A stretch of 64,000 nucleotides of DNA. Source: Clostridium sardiniense (lineage in GTDB: Bacteria > Bacillota > Clostridia > Clostridiales > Clostridiaceae). The position numbers were made by a program, and so were the translations under genes. The stretch spans positions 1 to 64,000 of the forward strand of contig NZ_JAFBDA010000012.1 in the NCBI RefSeq assembly GCF_016907995.1. The letters run 5' to 3'. The notes under the pieces are model-generated. The model ran no database searches, was not told the DNA's origin, and was given only the letters and a program-made list of their open reading frames with translations. Shown here one piece after another: positions 54,531 through 64,000 of this stretch (position 1 is the first letter of the stretch; the number at the start of each line of letters is the position of its first letter).

Positions 54531-56117
54531 ATGATGCAAAAAATACAACGTTTTGGGGGAGCTATGTTTACGCCAGTATTGTTATTTGCTTTTGCTGGTA
54601 TTATGGTAGGATTATCAATATTATTTAAAAATGCTGAAATAATAGGTTCCTTGGCAGACCCTAACGGGCTATGGTATAAGGGCTGGATTATTATTGAGGA
54701 GGGTGCTTGGACTGTATTTAGACAATTGCCACTTCTATTTGCAATTGGACTTCCTATAGGTCTTGCAAAGAAACAACAAGCTCGTGCATGTATGGAATCT
54801 CTTGTAGTATATCTGACATTTAATTATTTTTTAGGTGCTTTTTTATCACTTTGGGGAGAAAATTTTGGAGTTAACTTTGCAGCAGAAGTTGGTGGAGGTA
54901 GTGGGCTAACGCTTATTGCTGGAATAAAAACATTAGATACTGGTATGATAGGTGCAATATTAATATCTGGAATAGTTGTATATTTACATGATAAATATTT
55001 TGATACAGATCTTCCAGAATTTTTAGGAACTTTTAAAGGGTCTTCTTTTGTTGTTATGATATCATTCTTTGTAATTATCCCAGTTGCATTAATCATGGCA
55101 TTTATTTGGCCAAAGGTACAAGGAATGATAGGAGAGCTTCAAGGATTCTTGACATCATCTGGAGTTATAGGAGTATGGGTATATACATTCCTTGAGAGAA
55201 TTTTACTACCAACAGGATTACATCATTTTATCTATTCACCTTTTATTTTTGATGCAGCTGTTGTAGAAGGAGGAATAAATGTTTATTGGGCAACTCATTT
55301 AAATGAATTTGCAACATCAGCCCAAAGTCTAAAGGAAATGTTTCCAGCAGGTGGATTTGCGCTACATGGATTATCTAAAGTATTTGGTTCAATTGGTATA
55401 GCAGGAGCATTATATGTTACAGCTAAACCAAATAAGAAAAAAATTGTATTAGGACTTTTAATACCAGCTACATTAACGGCAGTTGTCGCAGGAATAACTG
55501 AACCTTTAGAATTTACATTTTTATTTATAGCACCAGTTTTATTTTTAGTACATTCGCTACTTGCGGCAACTTTATCAGCAGTATCATTTGCGCTAGGGGT
55601 TGTAGGAAACTTTGGTGGTGGACTTATTGATTGGGCGGCACTTAATTGGATACCTTTATATAAATATCATTCAGATACTTATATTACTCAAATAATAGTT
55701 GGTCTTATTTTCTCAGTAATTTATTTTATTGTATTTAGATATTTAATATTAAAGTTTAACTTTACTACTCCAGGAAGGGAAGAAGAAACTGAAGATACAA
55801 AGCTTTATAGTAAAGCAGATTATAAAAATAAAAAGGGAGCAGGAAATGAAGAATTAAAGGAAAAGGGAATAGATATAAATGTAAGTAAAGCAGAAAAATT
55901 TCTAGAAGCATTAGGAGGAAAAGATAATATTATTGATGTGACTAATTGTGCTACAAGACTTAGAATATCAGTTAAAGATGAAACAATAATAGAAGATGCA
56001 AGCGTATTTAAAAGTGTAGGAGCACATGGTCTGGTTATTAATGGAAAGGCAGTGCAAGTTATAGTTGGATTGTCTGTGCCAACAGTTAGAGAAAAATTCG
56101 AAGCATTATTAGATTAA
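54531..56117 (+). CDS. glvC: Alpha-glucoside-specific PTS enzyme IICB (GlvC-like)
   Basis: This transporter imports and phosphorylates maltose or related alpha-glucosides. The 528 residues contain a IIC domain with about ten membrane segments (residues 1-420), marked by ARACMESLVVYLTFNYF and GITEPLEFTFLF. A linker and a C-terminal IIB domain follow, with the phosphorylated Cys in VTNCATRLRI (about residue 471). The order IIC-IIB matches GlvC/MalX and is opposite to scrA in this window. No IIA is fused. The GH4 enzyme downstream would cleave the phosphorylated product. Confidence 0.88.
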   Translation: MMQKIQRFGGAMFTPVLLFAFAGIMVGLSILFKNAEIIGSLADPNGLWYKGWIIIEEGAWTVFRQLPLLFAIGLPIGLAKKQQARACMESLVVYLTFNYFLGAFLSLWGENFGVNFAAEVGGGSGLTLIAGIKTLDTGMIGAILISGIVVYLHDKYFDTDLPEFLGTFKGSSFVVMISFFVIIPVALIMAFIWPKVQGMIGELQGFLTSSGVIGVWVYTFLERILLPTGLHHFIYSPFIFDAAVVEGGINVYWATHLNEFATSAQSLKEMFPAGGFALHGLSKVFGSIGIAGALYVTAKPNKKKIVLGLLIPATLTAVVAGITEPLEFTFLFIAPVLFLVHSLLAATLSAVSFALGVVGNFGGGLIDWAALNWIPLYKYHSDTYITQIIVGLIFSVIYFIVFRYLILKFNFTTPGREEETEDTKLYSKADYKNKKGAGNEELKEKGIDINVSKAEKFLEALGGKDNIIDVTNCATRLRISVKDETIIEDASVFKSVGAHGLVINGKAVQVIVGLSVPTVREKFEALLD

Positions 56118-56176
56118 CATAAATAAATTTATTTTAATTTGGAATACTAAATGAATAAGTAGTTTGGAGGATAAAT

Positions 56177-56689
56177 ATGAGAGAATACACTGGAATTATA
56201 GATAGTAAGTCTATAACTGATAATTCAAAAAAATATGGAAGCTTAAAATTAGCAATGGTACTATTTATAGTCTTTCCTATATTGTTTTTAATATATTTAT
56301 ATATGAGTACAACAATGATAGGTGGAGATTTAGTAGGAGCAATTTCTGAAGATCCGCTGCTAAATATTGCATTTATAATCGCAATGATAAATCCTTTTTG
56401 TGGGTATTTATGCAAAGTAATATTAAAAGATATAGATGAAGGAAAAGATAAAGAGATTATAAAAATTAATTTATTAATTCTTACAATAGCACAAGTATTT
56501 GTATTTAATATAGTTGTAGTTATACTATTAAGTATAACTTTGTATAGAAATTTTAAATGGAATAGTATAAGTAAAAAACATATTGTTAGAATAATTAATT
56601 ATAGGTATGCTATTTCAAGGATTGCAAGCTCTAGTACTATTTTTCTTATATGCCTAATGTGCTTATTCATAACAGTAAAATTAAAATAG
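56177..56689 (+). CDS. Membrane protein of unknown function within the glv cluster
   Basis: The 170-residue protein has four hydrophobic helices (about residues 24-44, 60-82, 97-124 and 148-167) and a basic loop. No family is recognised. TTGGAGGA precedes the ATG. It starts 60 bases after glvC and ends before a terminator, so it is probably co-transcribed with glvC and not with glvA. No link to sugar metabolism is visible in the protein itself. Confidence 0.62.
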   Translation: MREYTGIIDSKSITDNSKKYGSLKLAMVLFIVFPILFLIYLYMSTTMIGGDLVGAISEDPLLNIAFIIAMINPFCGYLCKVILKDIDEGKDKEIIKINLLILTIAQVFVFNIVVVILLSITLYRNFKWNSISKKHIVRIINYRYAISRIASSSTIFLICLMCLFITVKLK

Positions 56690-56699
56690 TTAATATATT

Positions 56700-56740
56700 T
56701 AAAGTTAGGTTACTTATTAAGTAGTCTAACTTTTTGTTTT
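56700..56740 (+). terminator. Terminator between the glv membrane protein and glvA
   Basis: AAAGTTAGGTTACT / AGTAGTCTAACTTT imperfect stem followed by TT-rich sequence. Confidence 0.72.
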
Positions 56741-56828
56741 GTAAATATTAAATTAAAGATAGTGAAAATTCACAGTAAATGATACTAATTAACAAGAACT
56801 GAGACTACTCCCTAAGTGGCTAAAATCC

Positions 56829-58235
<1,407 letters not shown>

Positions 58236-58248
58236 TTATATATATATT

Positions 58249-58288
58249 AAAAATAAGCTTAGGTAAATTCACCTAAGCTTATTTTATT
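58249..58288 (+). terminator. Terminator after glvA
   Basis: Perfect stem AAATAAGCTTAGGT / ACCTAAGCTTATTT with a 6-base loop and a T-rich end. Confidence 0.85.
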
Positions 58289-58407
58289 AATTTTAAATTT
58301 AATATATAGGATTTTACTAGATTTGCATATATAGATTATATAATAGTTTGATTAAGGTGGCATTTAAGGCTTTGGTCATATATTAATAATTTATAAGAGG
58401 TGATTTT

Positions 58408-59394
58408 ATGAAGAGTAAAAATACAAATAATATAAGAGGAATAGATATTAGCAATTGGCAAGCAAATGTAAGTTTTTCTAAAGTAAAAAGTGACGGAATA
58501 GAAGTAGTTATAATAAAGGCTACAGAAGGAATTAACTTTGTAGATAAAAGACTTGATGAACACTATAAAGGTGCAAAAAATCAGGGGCTTAAGATAGGTT
58601 TTTATCATTTCATGAGTGATACAACTAATCCAAAAGATCAGGCAAAGGATTTTTGGAACGTCATAAAAGATAAGAAATTTGATGTAATTCCAGTTCTTGA
58701 TATAGAAAAAGAGAATCAAGGAAGAAATGCAAAAGGTGTAACAGATAGATGTATTGAATTTTTAAACGAATTTAAATCTTTAAGCGGATATGAGTGTATT
58801 ATATATACTTACACATATTTTGCAAAAAGTAAATTAGATAATAGGCTTAAAAAATATCCACTATGGATAGCGCATTATGATGTTAATACTCCAGGTGATA
58901 ACGGGATATGGTCTGATTGGGTAGGATTCCAATATACTGATAAAGCTAAAATTCGTGGAGTTAGTGGTAATTGTGATGCAAATGAGTTTACTGATGATAT
59001 ATTTATAAATAGATCAAACAATAATTCTAATTCTTCAAATTCATCAAGTAATGCTAAAAAGGAACTTTGGGAAGTTAGTATAAGTGGAAGTATAGTTAGT
59101 GATTTGCAAAAAGAACTCAATAAACAAGTTGGAGCAAATTTAAAAGTAGATGGATATTTTGGTGATAAGACCCTTAATGCGAGTATCAATTTATCAAAAG
59201 GAGCAAGAGGTAATATTACAAAAATAGTACAAAGAAGATTAGTAGCTAATGGATATTCAATTGGGAAGTTTGGTGTAGATGGAGTGTTTGGTGATAGTAC
59301 AGAAAGCGCTATAAAAAGCTTTCAAAAAGATAAGAAATTATCTATAGATGGAATAGTTGGAAAGAATACTTGGAGACGATTATTTAGTAAATAA
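58408..59394 (+). CDS. GH25 lysozyme with C-terminal peptidoglycan-binding repeats
   Basis: This is an N-acetylmuramidase that cuts the glycan strand of peptidoglycan. The 328 residues have the GH25 domain (about 8-190) with Asp13 in GIDISNW, and Asp98 and catalytic Glu100 in VLDIE. A Ser/Asn linker (about 205-216) leads to two peptidoglycan-binding modules (about 225-260 and 270-328), each with a GYFGD or GVFGD turn. There is no signal peptide, as in phage endolysins, but no holin or other phage gene is nearby. It may be a domesticated endolysin released by lysis or a non-classical route. Confidence 0.88.
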   Translation: MKSKNTNNIRGIDISNWQANVSFSKVKSDGIEVVIIKATEGINFVDKRLDEHYKGAKNQGLKIGFYHFMSDTTNPKDQAKDFWNVIKDKKFDVIPVLDIEKENQGRNAKGVTDRCIEFLNEFKSLSGYECIIYTYTYFAKSKLDNRLKKYPLWIAHYDVNTPGDNGIWSDWVGFQYTDKAKIRGVSGNCDANEFTDDIFINRSNNNSNSSNSSSNAKKELWEVSISGSIVSDLQKELNKQVGANLKVDGYFGDKTLNASINLSKGARGNITKIVQRRLVANGYSIGKFGVDGVFGDSTESAIKSFQKDKKLSIDGIVGKNTWRRLFSK

Positions 59395-59396
59395 AG

Positions 59397-59430
59397 AAAA
59401 GGTGATGATTTTTCATCACCTTTTTTATTT
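59397..59430 (+). terminator. Terminator after the lysozyme gene
   Basis: AAAAGGTGATG / CATCACCTTTT stem with a 5-base loop and a long T-run. Confidence 0.85.
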
Positions 59431-59635
59431 GAAAAATATTATTAGTATTAGAAAATATTTTAAACATGATTAAAAAATACTTACATATAATGTATTGGAA
59501 TATATAACAAATATCTATTATATGAGTACAGGATTAGATACTGCTTAGTATTAAATAAATTAATTTATGTATAGCTATTTTTAAAATTACTAAGACATAT
59601 TCTAAGTAAGTATCAAAAATAGAGGGGGGAGTAGT

Positions 59636-62600
59636 ATGAAAAGCTTAAAAAAGAAAAGTCGGAAAGTCTCGCTACTTATGTTAGTTATTTTTACTTTTAT
59701 GACTATTGCTAATTTAAATATTAAAGTAGCAAAAGCAGCAGAAGATGATTACAAGACATTAGGGGATGTCAAGGAGGTTACTAAAGATGATAATGAAGTT
59801 ACAATAAAGCTTGAAAATGAAGAGGTTAAGATAACTTTTTATAAAAACGACTTATTTAGATTATGGATGGATCCAGATAAAGACTTTGATGATCCTACAA
59901 GAGGAAAGATAATAGATAAAACAGAAGAAGAATTTATAAAAGAACATGGTAATGTAAATGTTAATAAAGAGGATGTTGGAGATTATTATAAAATAACTAC
60001 AGAAAAAGTTGTTCTTAGAGTATATAAATCTCCCATGAGATTAGCATTATATAAATCTGATAATAAATCAGTTATATGGGAGGAAGAAGCACCGTTAAAG
60101 TATAATGGCAGGAAAACTATTCAAACATTAAAAACAGCTGATACAGAACAATTTTATGGTGGAGGAGTTCAAAATGGATACTTCTCACATAAGAATAAGA
60201 AAATAGATGTAAAATTAAAAATATCTCATTGGAATGATGGTTCAGTATCAAATCCAGTACCATTCTATATGAGTAGTAACGGTTATGGTGTATTTAGAAA
60301 TACATTTAAACCAGGACAATATGATTTTAAGAAAACTGCAACAATGACTCATGATGAAAATAGATTTGATGCATTTTACTTTGCTGGTGGATCTTTTGAT
60401 GAAGTTATGAATGGATATACTGAATTAACAGGTAGACCACAACTTATGCCAAATTATAGTTTCTATGGAATTGATGCAGACTGTTATAAAGATACAATGG
60501 ATGGATTAGAAGTTGTAAAGGGATATGTAGATAATGATATGCCAAGAGGTGTTATTCTTCCAAATGACGGATATGGATGTGGATATACTGATCTTAAAGG
60601 GTTTGTAGATGAGGCAGCTAAATCAGGATTTAAGACTGGTCTTTGGACAGAGAACGCTTTAGATAAACTTGCAACAGAGGTTAAAGAATATGGAGTAAGG
60701 GCAATAAAAACAGATGTAGCATGGGTAGGGCCTGGATATGAATTTGCCTTTGATGCCGTTGAATCAACAAATAAAGGAATAGAAAATAATTCAGATGCTA
60801 GATCATATGTTGTAAGTATTTGTGGATGGGCAGGAACTCAAAAAAATGCTGCAGTTTGGTCAGGAGATCAAAGTGGAGATTGGGAATATATTAGAATGCA
60901 TATACCAACTTATATTGGTGGTGGAATGTCAGGTATGCCATATATAGGATCTGATATTGATGGTATATTTGGAGGATCTGCTAAAACTTATACTAGAGAT
61001 CTTCAATGGAAGGCATTTACTCCAACTACTTTAAATATGTCAGGTTGGGCTGCAAATGATAAGCAACCTTGGATACAAGGAGAACCGTATACAAGTATAA
61101 ATAGAGATTATTTAAAGTTAAAATCACGAATGCTTCCTTATATGTACACTTATGCTAATGAAAGTTATAAAACAGGTGCGCCTATTATGAGAGGTATGGT
61201 TTGGGAGTATCCAGAAGATCCATATACTTTTGGAACAGAAACTCAATACCAATATATGCTTGGAAAGAATCTTCTAGTTGCTCCAGTTTATGAGGATACA
61301 GAAGTTTGGAATGAAATATATCTTCCAGATGAAAATCAAGTATGGATAGATTATTTTACTGGAGAACAATACAATGGTGGACAAGTTATAAATAATTTTG
61401 ATGCACCACTTTGGAAGTTACCTCTATTTGTTAAAAATGGAGCTATAATACCTATGTATCCAGAATCAAATTATGCAAGTGAAGTTGTAGCAGATAAAGA
61501 TCATCCAATTACTTTTGATATTTATCCATCAGGAAAAACTTCATTTGAATTATATGAAGATGATGGTGAGTCAAGAGATCATAGAGAAGGTGCTTATGCG
61601 AAGACTTTAATAGAGTCAAATGCACCTAAGAATGGAGATGGAAAAGCTGAATTTATAGTTAATCCTACAAAAGGAAATTATTCAGGAATTCAAGAAACAA
61701 GAAAGAATGAATTCTCAATTCATACAAGAGTTAAACCAGAAAATATTAAATTAACTATCGGAGGAGAAGAAAAGACAGTTACTATAGTTAATAGCAGAGA
61801 AGAATATGATAACTCAAATGGAAATGTTGCATACTTTAATGAAAATATAACAGTGGGACCAGACAAAGCTAAAGCAGCACCAATATTATTTGTAAAAACT
61901 GAGGCTACTTCAATTAGAAATATGATAAAGGTTAAAGTTGATAAATTTAATAATGATGCGCCAAAAGGTAATATAGAACATGATAAAGTTCCTGTGGTAC
62001 CTACATCATTAAAAGCTACTAAAGTAATCGATAAAGAAATAGTAGTTGGATGGGATGAAGTAGAAGATTCTACTTCATATGATTTAATGATAAATAATAT
62101 TCTTTATACAAATGTAAAATCTCCATATACTCATGATGGATTAAAGGAATTAACAGATTATGAATTTAAAGTTAGAGCAGTTAATTCCAAAGGTGCTTCA
62201 GAGTGGAGTAATCCTTTAAAGGTTTCAACAATAGAAGATTTATTAAAAAATGTTGTTCCAGCAGAAGAAATGAAAGCAACAGCCTCAAGTGAACAACCAG
62301 GAGAAACTGCTGATAAAGCTGTTGATGGAGATATAGGTACTCTATGGCATACTAAATGGGGTGAAGATGGAATACCAGCTGAGTTTGTTATAGATATGAG
62401 CAATATTTATGAATTAGAAAAATTTGAATATGTTTCAAGACCTAAGGGTTCAAATGGGAATATTACTAAATATAATCTTTCAATGAGTTTAGATGGTGTA
62501 AACTATATGCCTTTATATACTGATGGAGTTTGGAAGGATGATGGAGCCACTAAAGTAATAAAATTTGAAGAACCTATAAAAGCTAGATATCTAAAAATTG

Positions 62601-64000
62601 ATGCTTTAGCTGGTAATGGAAACTTTGCAGCAGCTCATGAATTTAGACCATATAAGGTTGAAGGAACTAGTAAGACACCAGTTGGTGATTATACTGGAGA
62701 TAATAGGGTTGATAATGGAGATTTAGTATTTATAGACAACTATATGGGCGTTAAAATTGGAGATAATGATTGGAATTATGCTGAAAAAGCAGATTTAAAC
62801 TTCAATGGATATATAGATGCTTATGATTATGCATTCGTAGCAAGTAAGGTCGGATCAACTCTTGTGCCATCAGGTAATGAGGTTTCAGGAAAAATAAATC
62901 TTCTTCCAGAGAAAAAATCTCTAAAGAAGGGAGAAGAAATTGAAGTTAAATTAGTTGGTACAAACTTAAAGGATGTTTATGCATTTGATAGTTTTATTAA
63001 GTTAAATAGTGATAAATATGAATTAGTTAACTGTACAGGAAGCTGTGGTAAGGATGTTGTATTTGTAAAATCAGGTTTAACTAAAAATATGGATAATGTA
63101 TCATCACTTAAAACAGATGATAAGGGCACTATGTTAGTTACAACGCTTTCTAATAGAGGAAATATACCACCTATTAATAATGATGGAACACTTGGAACAT
63201 TTAAAATAAAGGCTAAGGTAGATACTGAATTTGATCTTAAGGTAAATGATTCAAGAGTAGTTGGAACAGATTATACGAGCAAAGATTCAATTGGAGAAGT
63301 ATTAAATCCTGAAGATGAGATTCCAGAACTTAAACCAGTATATGAAAATGTAGCAAAAAATGAAATGAAAGCTACAGCAACGTCAGAAGAAACTGGCGGC
63401 GGTGATACAGCAGCTAAGGCTATTGATGGTAATATAGATACGATGTGGCATACACCATGGTTTGATCCAGTACCACCAGTAGAAGAACAAGTATTGACAA
63501 TTGAGTTTAATAAGAAAACTCATATTTCAAAATTAGGTATAACACCAAGAAAGACAGGAGACAATGGTGTAATTAAAAAGTATGAAGTTTATGCAATAAA
63601 TGGAGAAGAAGAAGCTTTAATTGGAGCAGGTGGAGCAGAAAATATAAAAGATAGATCAACAAATATATTTGAATTAAGAGGAAAAGAAGTATTAGCAGAT
63701 AAAATAGAAATAAGAGTTCTAGAAGGATATAATAAATGGGCGTCTATAGCAGAAGTAGATGTTGAAAGAAAGAATGATGGAACTTTAGAGGTTGAATCAG
63801 TCCAGTTTAATAAAGAAAACCCATCAGAAATAAAAATTGGAGAAATATTAGAATTTGGAGCTTATGTATTACCAAAAGAAGCTACAAATCAATATGTATC
63901 TCTTAAGAGTAGTAATGAAGCAATAGTCAAAATAAATAAGATAAAAACAGATGATGGAATAAAAACTATGATAGAAGGAGTTAATGCTGGAAAAGCCACA
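59636..64000 (+). CDS. Large secreted GH31 glycoside hydrolase, probable alpha-N-acetylgalactosaminidase or alpha-glucosidase (3' end outside the window)
   Basis: The frame stays open for 1,455 codons to the window edge, so the C-terminus is missing. GGGGGGAG precedes ATG 59636 and a signal peptide follows (about 1-34). The GH31 core spans about 40-760, with candidate nucleophile Asp360 in IKTDVAW and acid/base Asp411 in WSGDQSGDW. Then come a fibronectin III module (about 785-865), CBM32 (about 872-1010), and a dockerin-like pair of calcium loops (about 1013-1075; GDNRVDNGD and DLNFNGYID). A cohesin-like module (about 1080-1220), a second CBM32 (about 1238-1375) and the start of a Big2-like module complete the visible part. 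The CBM32 modules and mucin-degrading neighbours favour an alpha-GalNAc-type substrate. That is inference; alpha-glucosidase or alpha-xylosidase activity cannot be excluded. Confidence 0.87.
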   Translation, partial: MKSLKKKSRKVSLLMLVIFTFMTIANLNIKVAKAAEDDYKTLGDVKEVTKDDNEVTIKLENEEVKITFYKNDLFRLWMDPDKDFDDPTRGKIIDKTEEEFIKEHGNVNVNKEDVGDYYKITTEKVVLRVYKSPMRLALYKSDNKSVIWEEEAPLKYNGRKTIQTLKTADTEQFYGGGVQNGYFSHKNKKIDVKLKISHWNDGSVSNPVPFYMSSNGYGVFRNTFKPGQYDFKKTATMTHDENRFDAFYFAGGSFDEVMNGYTELTGRPQLMPNYSFYGIDADCYKDTMDGLEVVKGYVDNDMPRGVILPNDGYGCGYTDLKGFVDEAAKSGFKTGLWTENALDKLATEVKEYGVRAIKTDVAWVGPGYEFAFDAVESTNKGIENNSDARSYVVSICGWAGTQKNAAVWSGDQSGDWEYIRMHIPTYIGGGMSGMPYIGSDIDGIFGGSAKTYTRDLQWKAFTPTTLNMSGWAANDKQPWIQGEPYTSINRDYLKLKSRMLPYMYTYANESYKTGAPIMRGMVWEYPEDPYTFGTETQYQYMLGKNLLVAPVYEDTEVWNEIYLPDENQVWIDYFTGEQYNGGQVINNFDAPLWKLPLFVKNGAIIPMYPESNYASEVVADKDHPITFDIYPSGKTSFELYEDDGESRDHREGAYAKTLIESNAPKNGDGKAEFIVNPTKGNYSGIQETRKNEFSIHTRVKPENIKLTIGGEEKTVTIVNSREEYDNSNGNVAYFNENITVGPDKAKAAPILFVKTEATSIRNMIKVKVDKFNNDAPKGNIEHDKVPVVPTSLKATKVIDKEIVVGWDEVEDSTSYDLMINNILYTNVKSPYTHDGLKELTDYEFKVRAVNSKGASEWSNPLKVSTIEDLLKNVVPAEEMKATASSEQPGETADKAVDGDIGTLWHTKWGEDGIPAEFVIDMSNIYELEKFEYVSRPKGSNGNITKYNLSMSLDGVNYMPLYTDGVWKDDGATKVIKFEEPIKARYLKIDALAGNGNFAAAHEFRPYKVEGTSKTPVGDYTGDNRVDNGDLVFIDNYMGVKIGDNDWNYAEKADLNFNGYIDAYDYAFVASKVGSTLVPSGNEVSGKINLLPEKKSLKKGEEIEVKLVGTNLKDVYAFDSFIKLNSDKYELVNCTGSCGKDVVFVKSGLTKNMDNVSSLKTDDKGTMLVTTLSNRGNIPPINNDGTLGTFKIKAKVDTEFDLKVNDSRVVGTDYTSKDSIGEVLNPEDEIPELKPVYENVAKNEMKATATSEETGGGDTAAKAIDGNIDTMWHTPWFDPVPPVEEQVLTIEFNKKTHISKLGITPRKTGDNGVIKKYEVYAINGEEEALIGAGGAENIKDRSTNIFELRGKEVLADKIEIRVLEGYNKWASIAEVDVERKNDGTLEVESVQFNKENPSEIKIGEILEFGAYVLPKEATNQYVSLKSSNEAIVKINKIKTDDGIKTMIEGVNAGKAT

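Noticed and set aside
58336..58719. Open frame of 127 codons on the minus strand overlapping the lysozyme start
   Set aside because: It is antisense to a clear GH25 gene, rich in Ile, Phe, Cys and Tyr as AT-rich shadows are, and has no ribosome binding site.

Overview
The window is AT-rich DNA with strong AGGAGG-type ribosome binding sites, TTGACA/TATAAT promoters and many short intrinsic terminators. Its gene families point to Clostridium sensu stricto: MecA-like PBP, FecCD siderophore importer, GH101, GH33 and GH31 mucin enzymes with CBM32, FIVAR, dockerin and cohesin modules. The nearest well-known relative is probably C. perfringens or another mucin-degrading gut Clostridium. The species cannot be fixed from sequence alone. 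I see no rRNA, tRNA, CRISPR array, insertion sequence or prophage.

Layout. 305-3321: a small (p)ppGpp synthetase and a lipoprotein class B penicillin-binding protein. 3460-13095: a galactose-type ABC importer (mglB, mglA, mglC, then a tiny membrane protein) behind a cre-overlapped promoter. It is followed by a YesN/YesM-type two-component system and two extra sugar-binding proteins, which together look like an extracellular sugar-sensing unit. 13202-15026: a LURP-one protein, an acetyltransferase and an ECF S-component. 15116-20211: a sucrose PTS cluster (scrA, scrR, scrB, scrK) with two matching palindromic operators. 20342-27540: mixed housekeeping and orphan genes, namely NagZ-like GH3, a cold-shock protein, an orphan PAS histidine kinase, MsrB, a patatin-like protein and two proteins of unknown function. 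27653-31332: a Fur-box-controlled catecholate-siderophore-type importer. 31679-34857: a HAD phosphatase and a GlpA-like/FAD oxidoreductase pair.

35280-43838 is a host-glycan module: a cell-wall-anchored endo-alpha-N-acetylgalactosaminidase (GH101), then a secreted sialidase (GH33) 80 bases downstream. At the right edge (59636 onward, running off the window) is a very large multimodular GH31 enzyme that may be an alpha-N-acetylgalactosaminidase. These three could act successively on mucin O-glycans: sialic acid removal, release of core 1 disaccharide, and removal of alpha-GalNAc. Between them lie a toxin-antitoxin-like minus-strand pair, an OmpR-type two-component system, an exported DUF4352 protein, a predicted surface lipoprotein MTA/SAH nucleosidase, a homologue of the E. 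coli inner membrane protein YhiM, an RpiR-regulated alpha-glucoside PTS cluster (GlvC-like IIBC and GlvA-like 6-phospho-alpha-glucosidase), and a GH25 lysozyme without a signal peptide.

The best candidates for something little described are: the galactose transporter with its histidine kinase and two dedicated binding proteins; the exported MTA/SAH nucleosidase; the GH31 protein that carries both a dockerin-like and a cohesin-like module; the toxin-antitoxin-like pair; and a short structured RNA candidate at 22411-22490.
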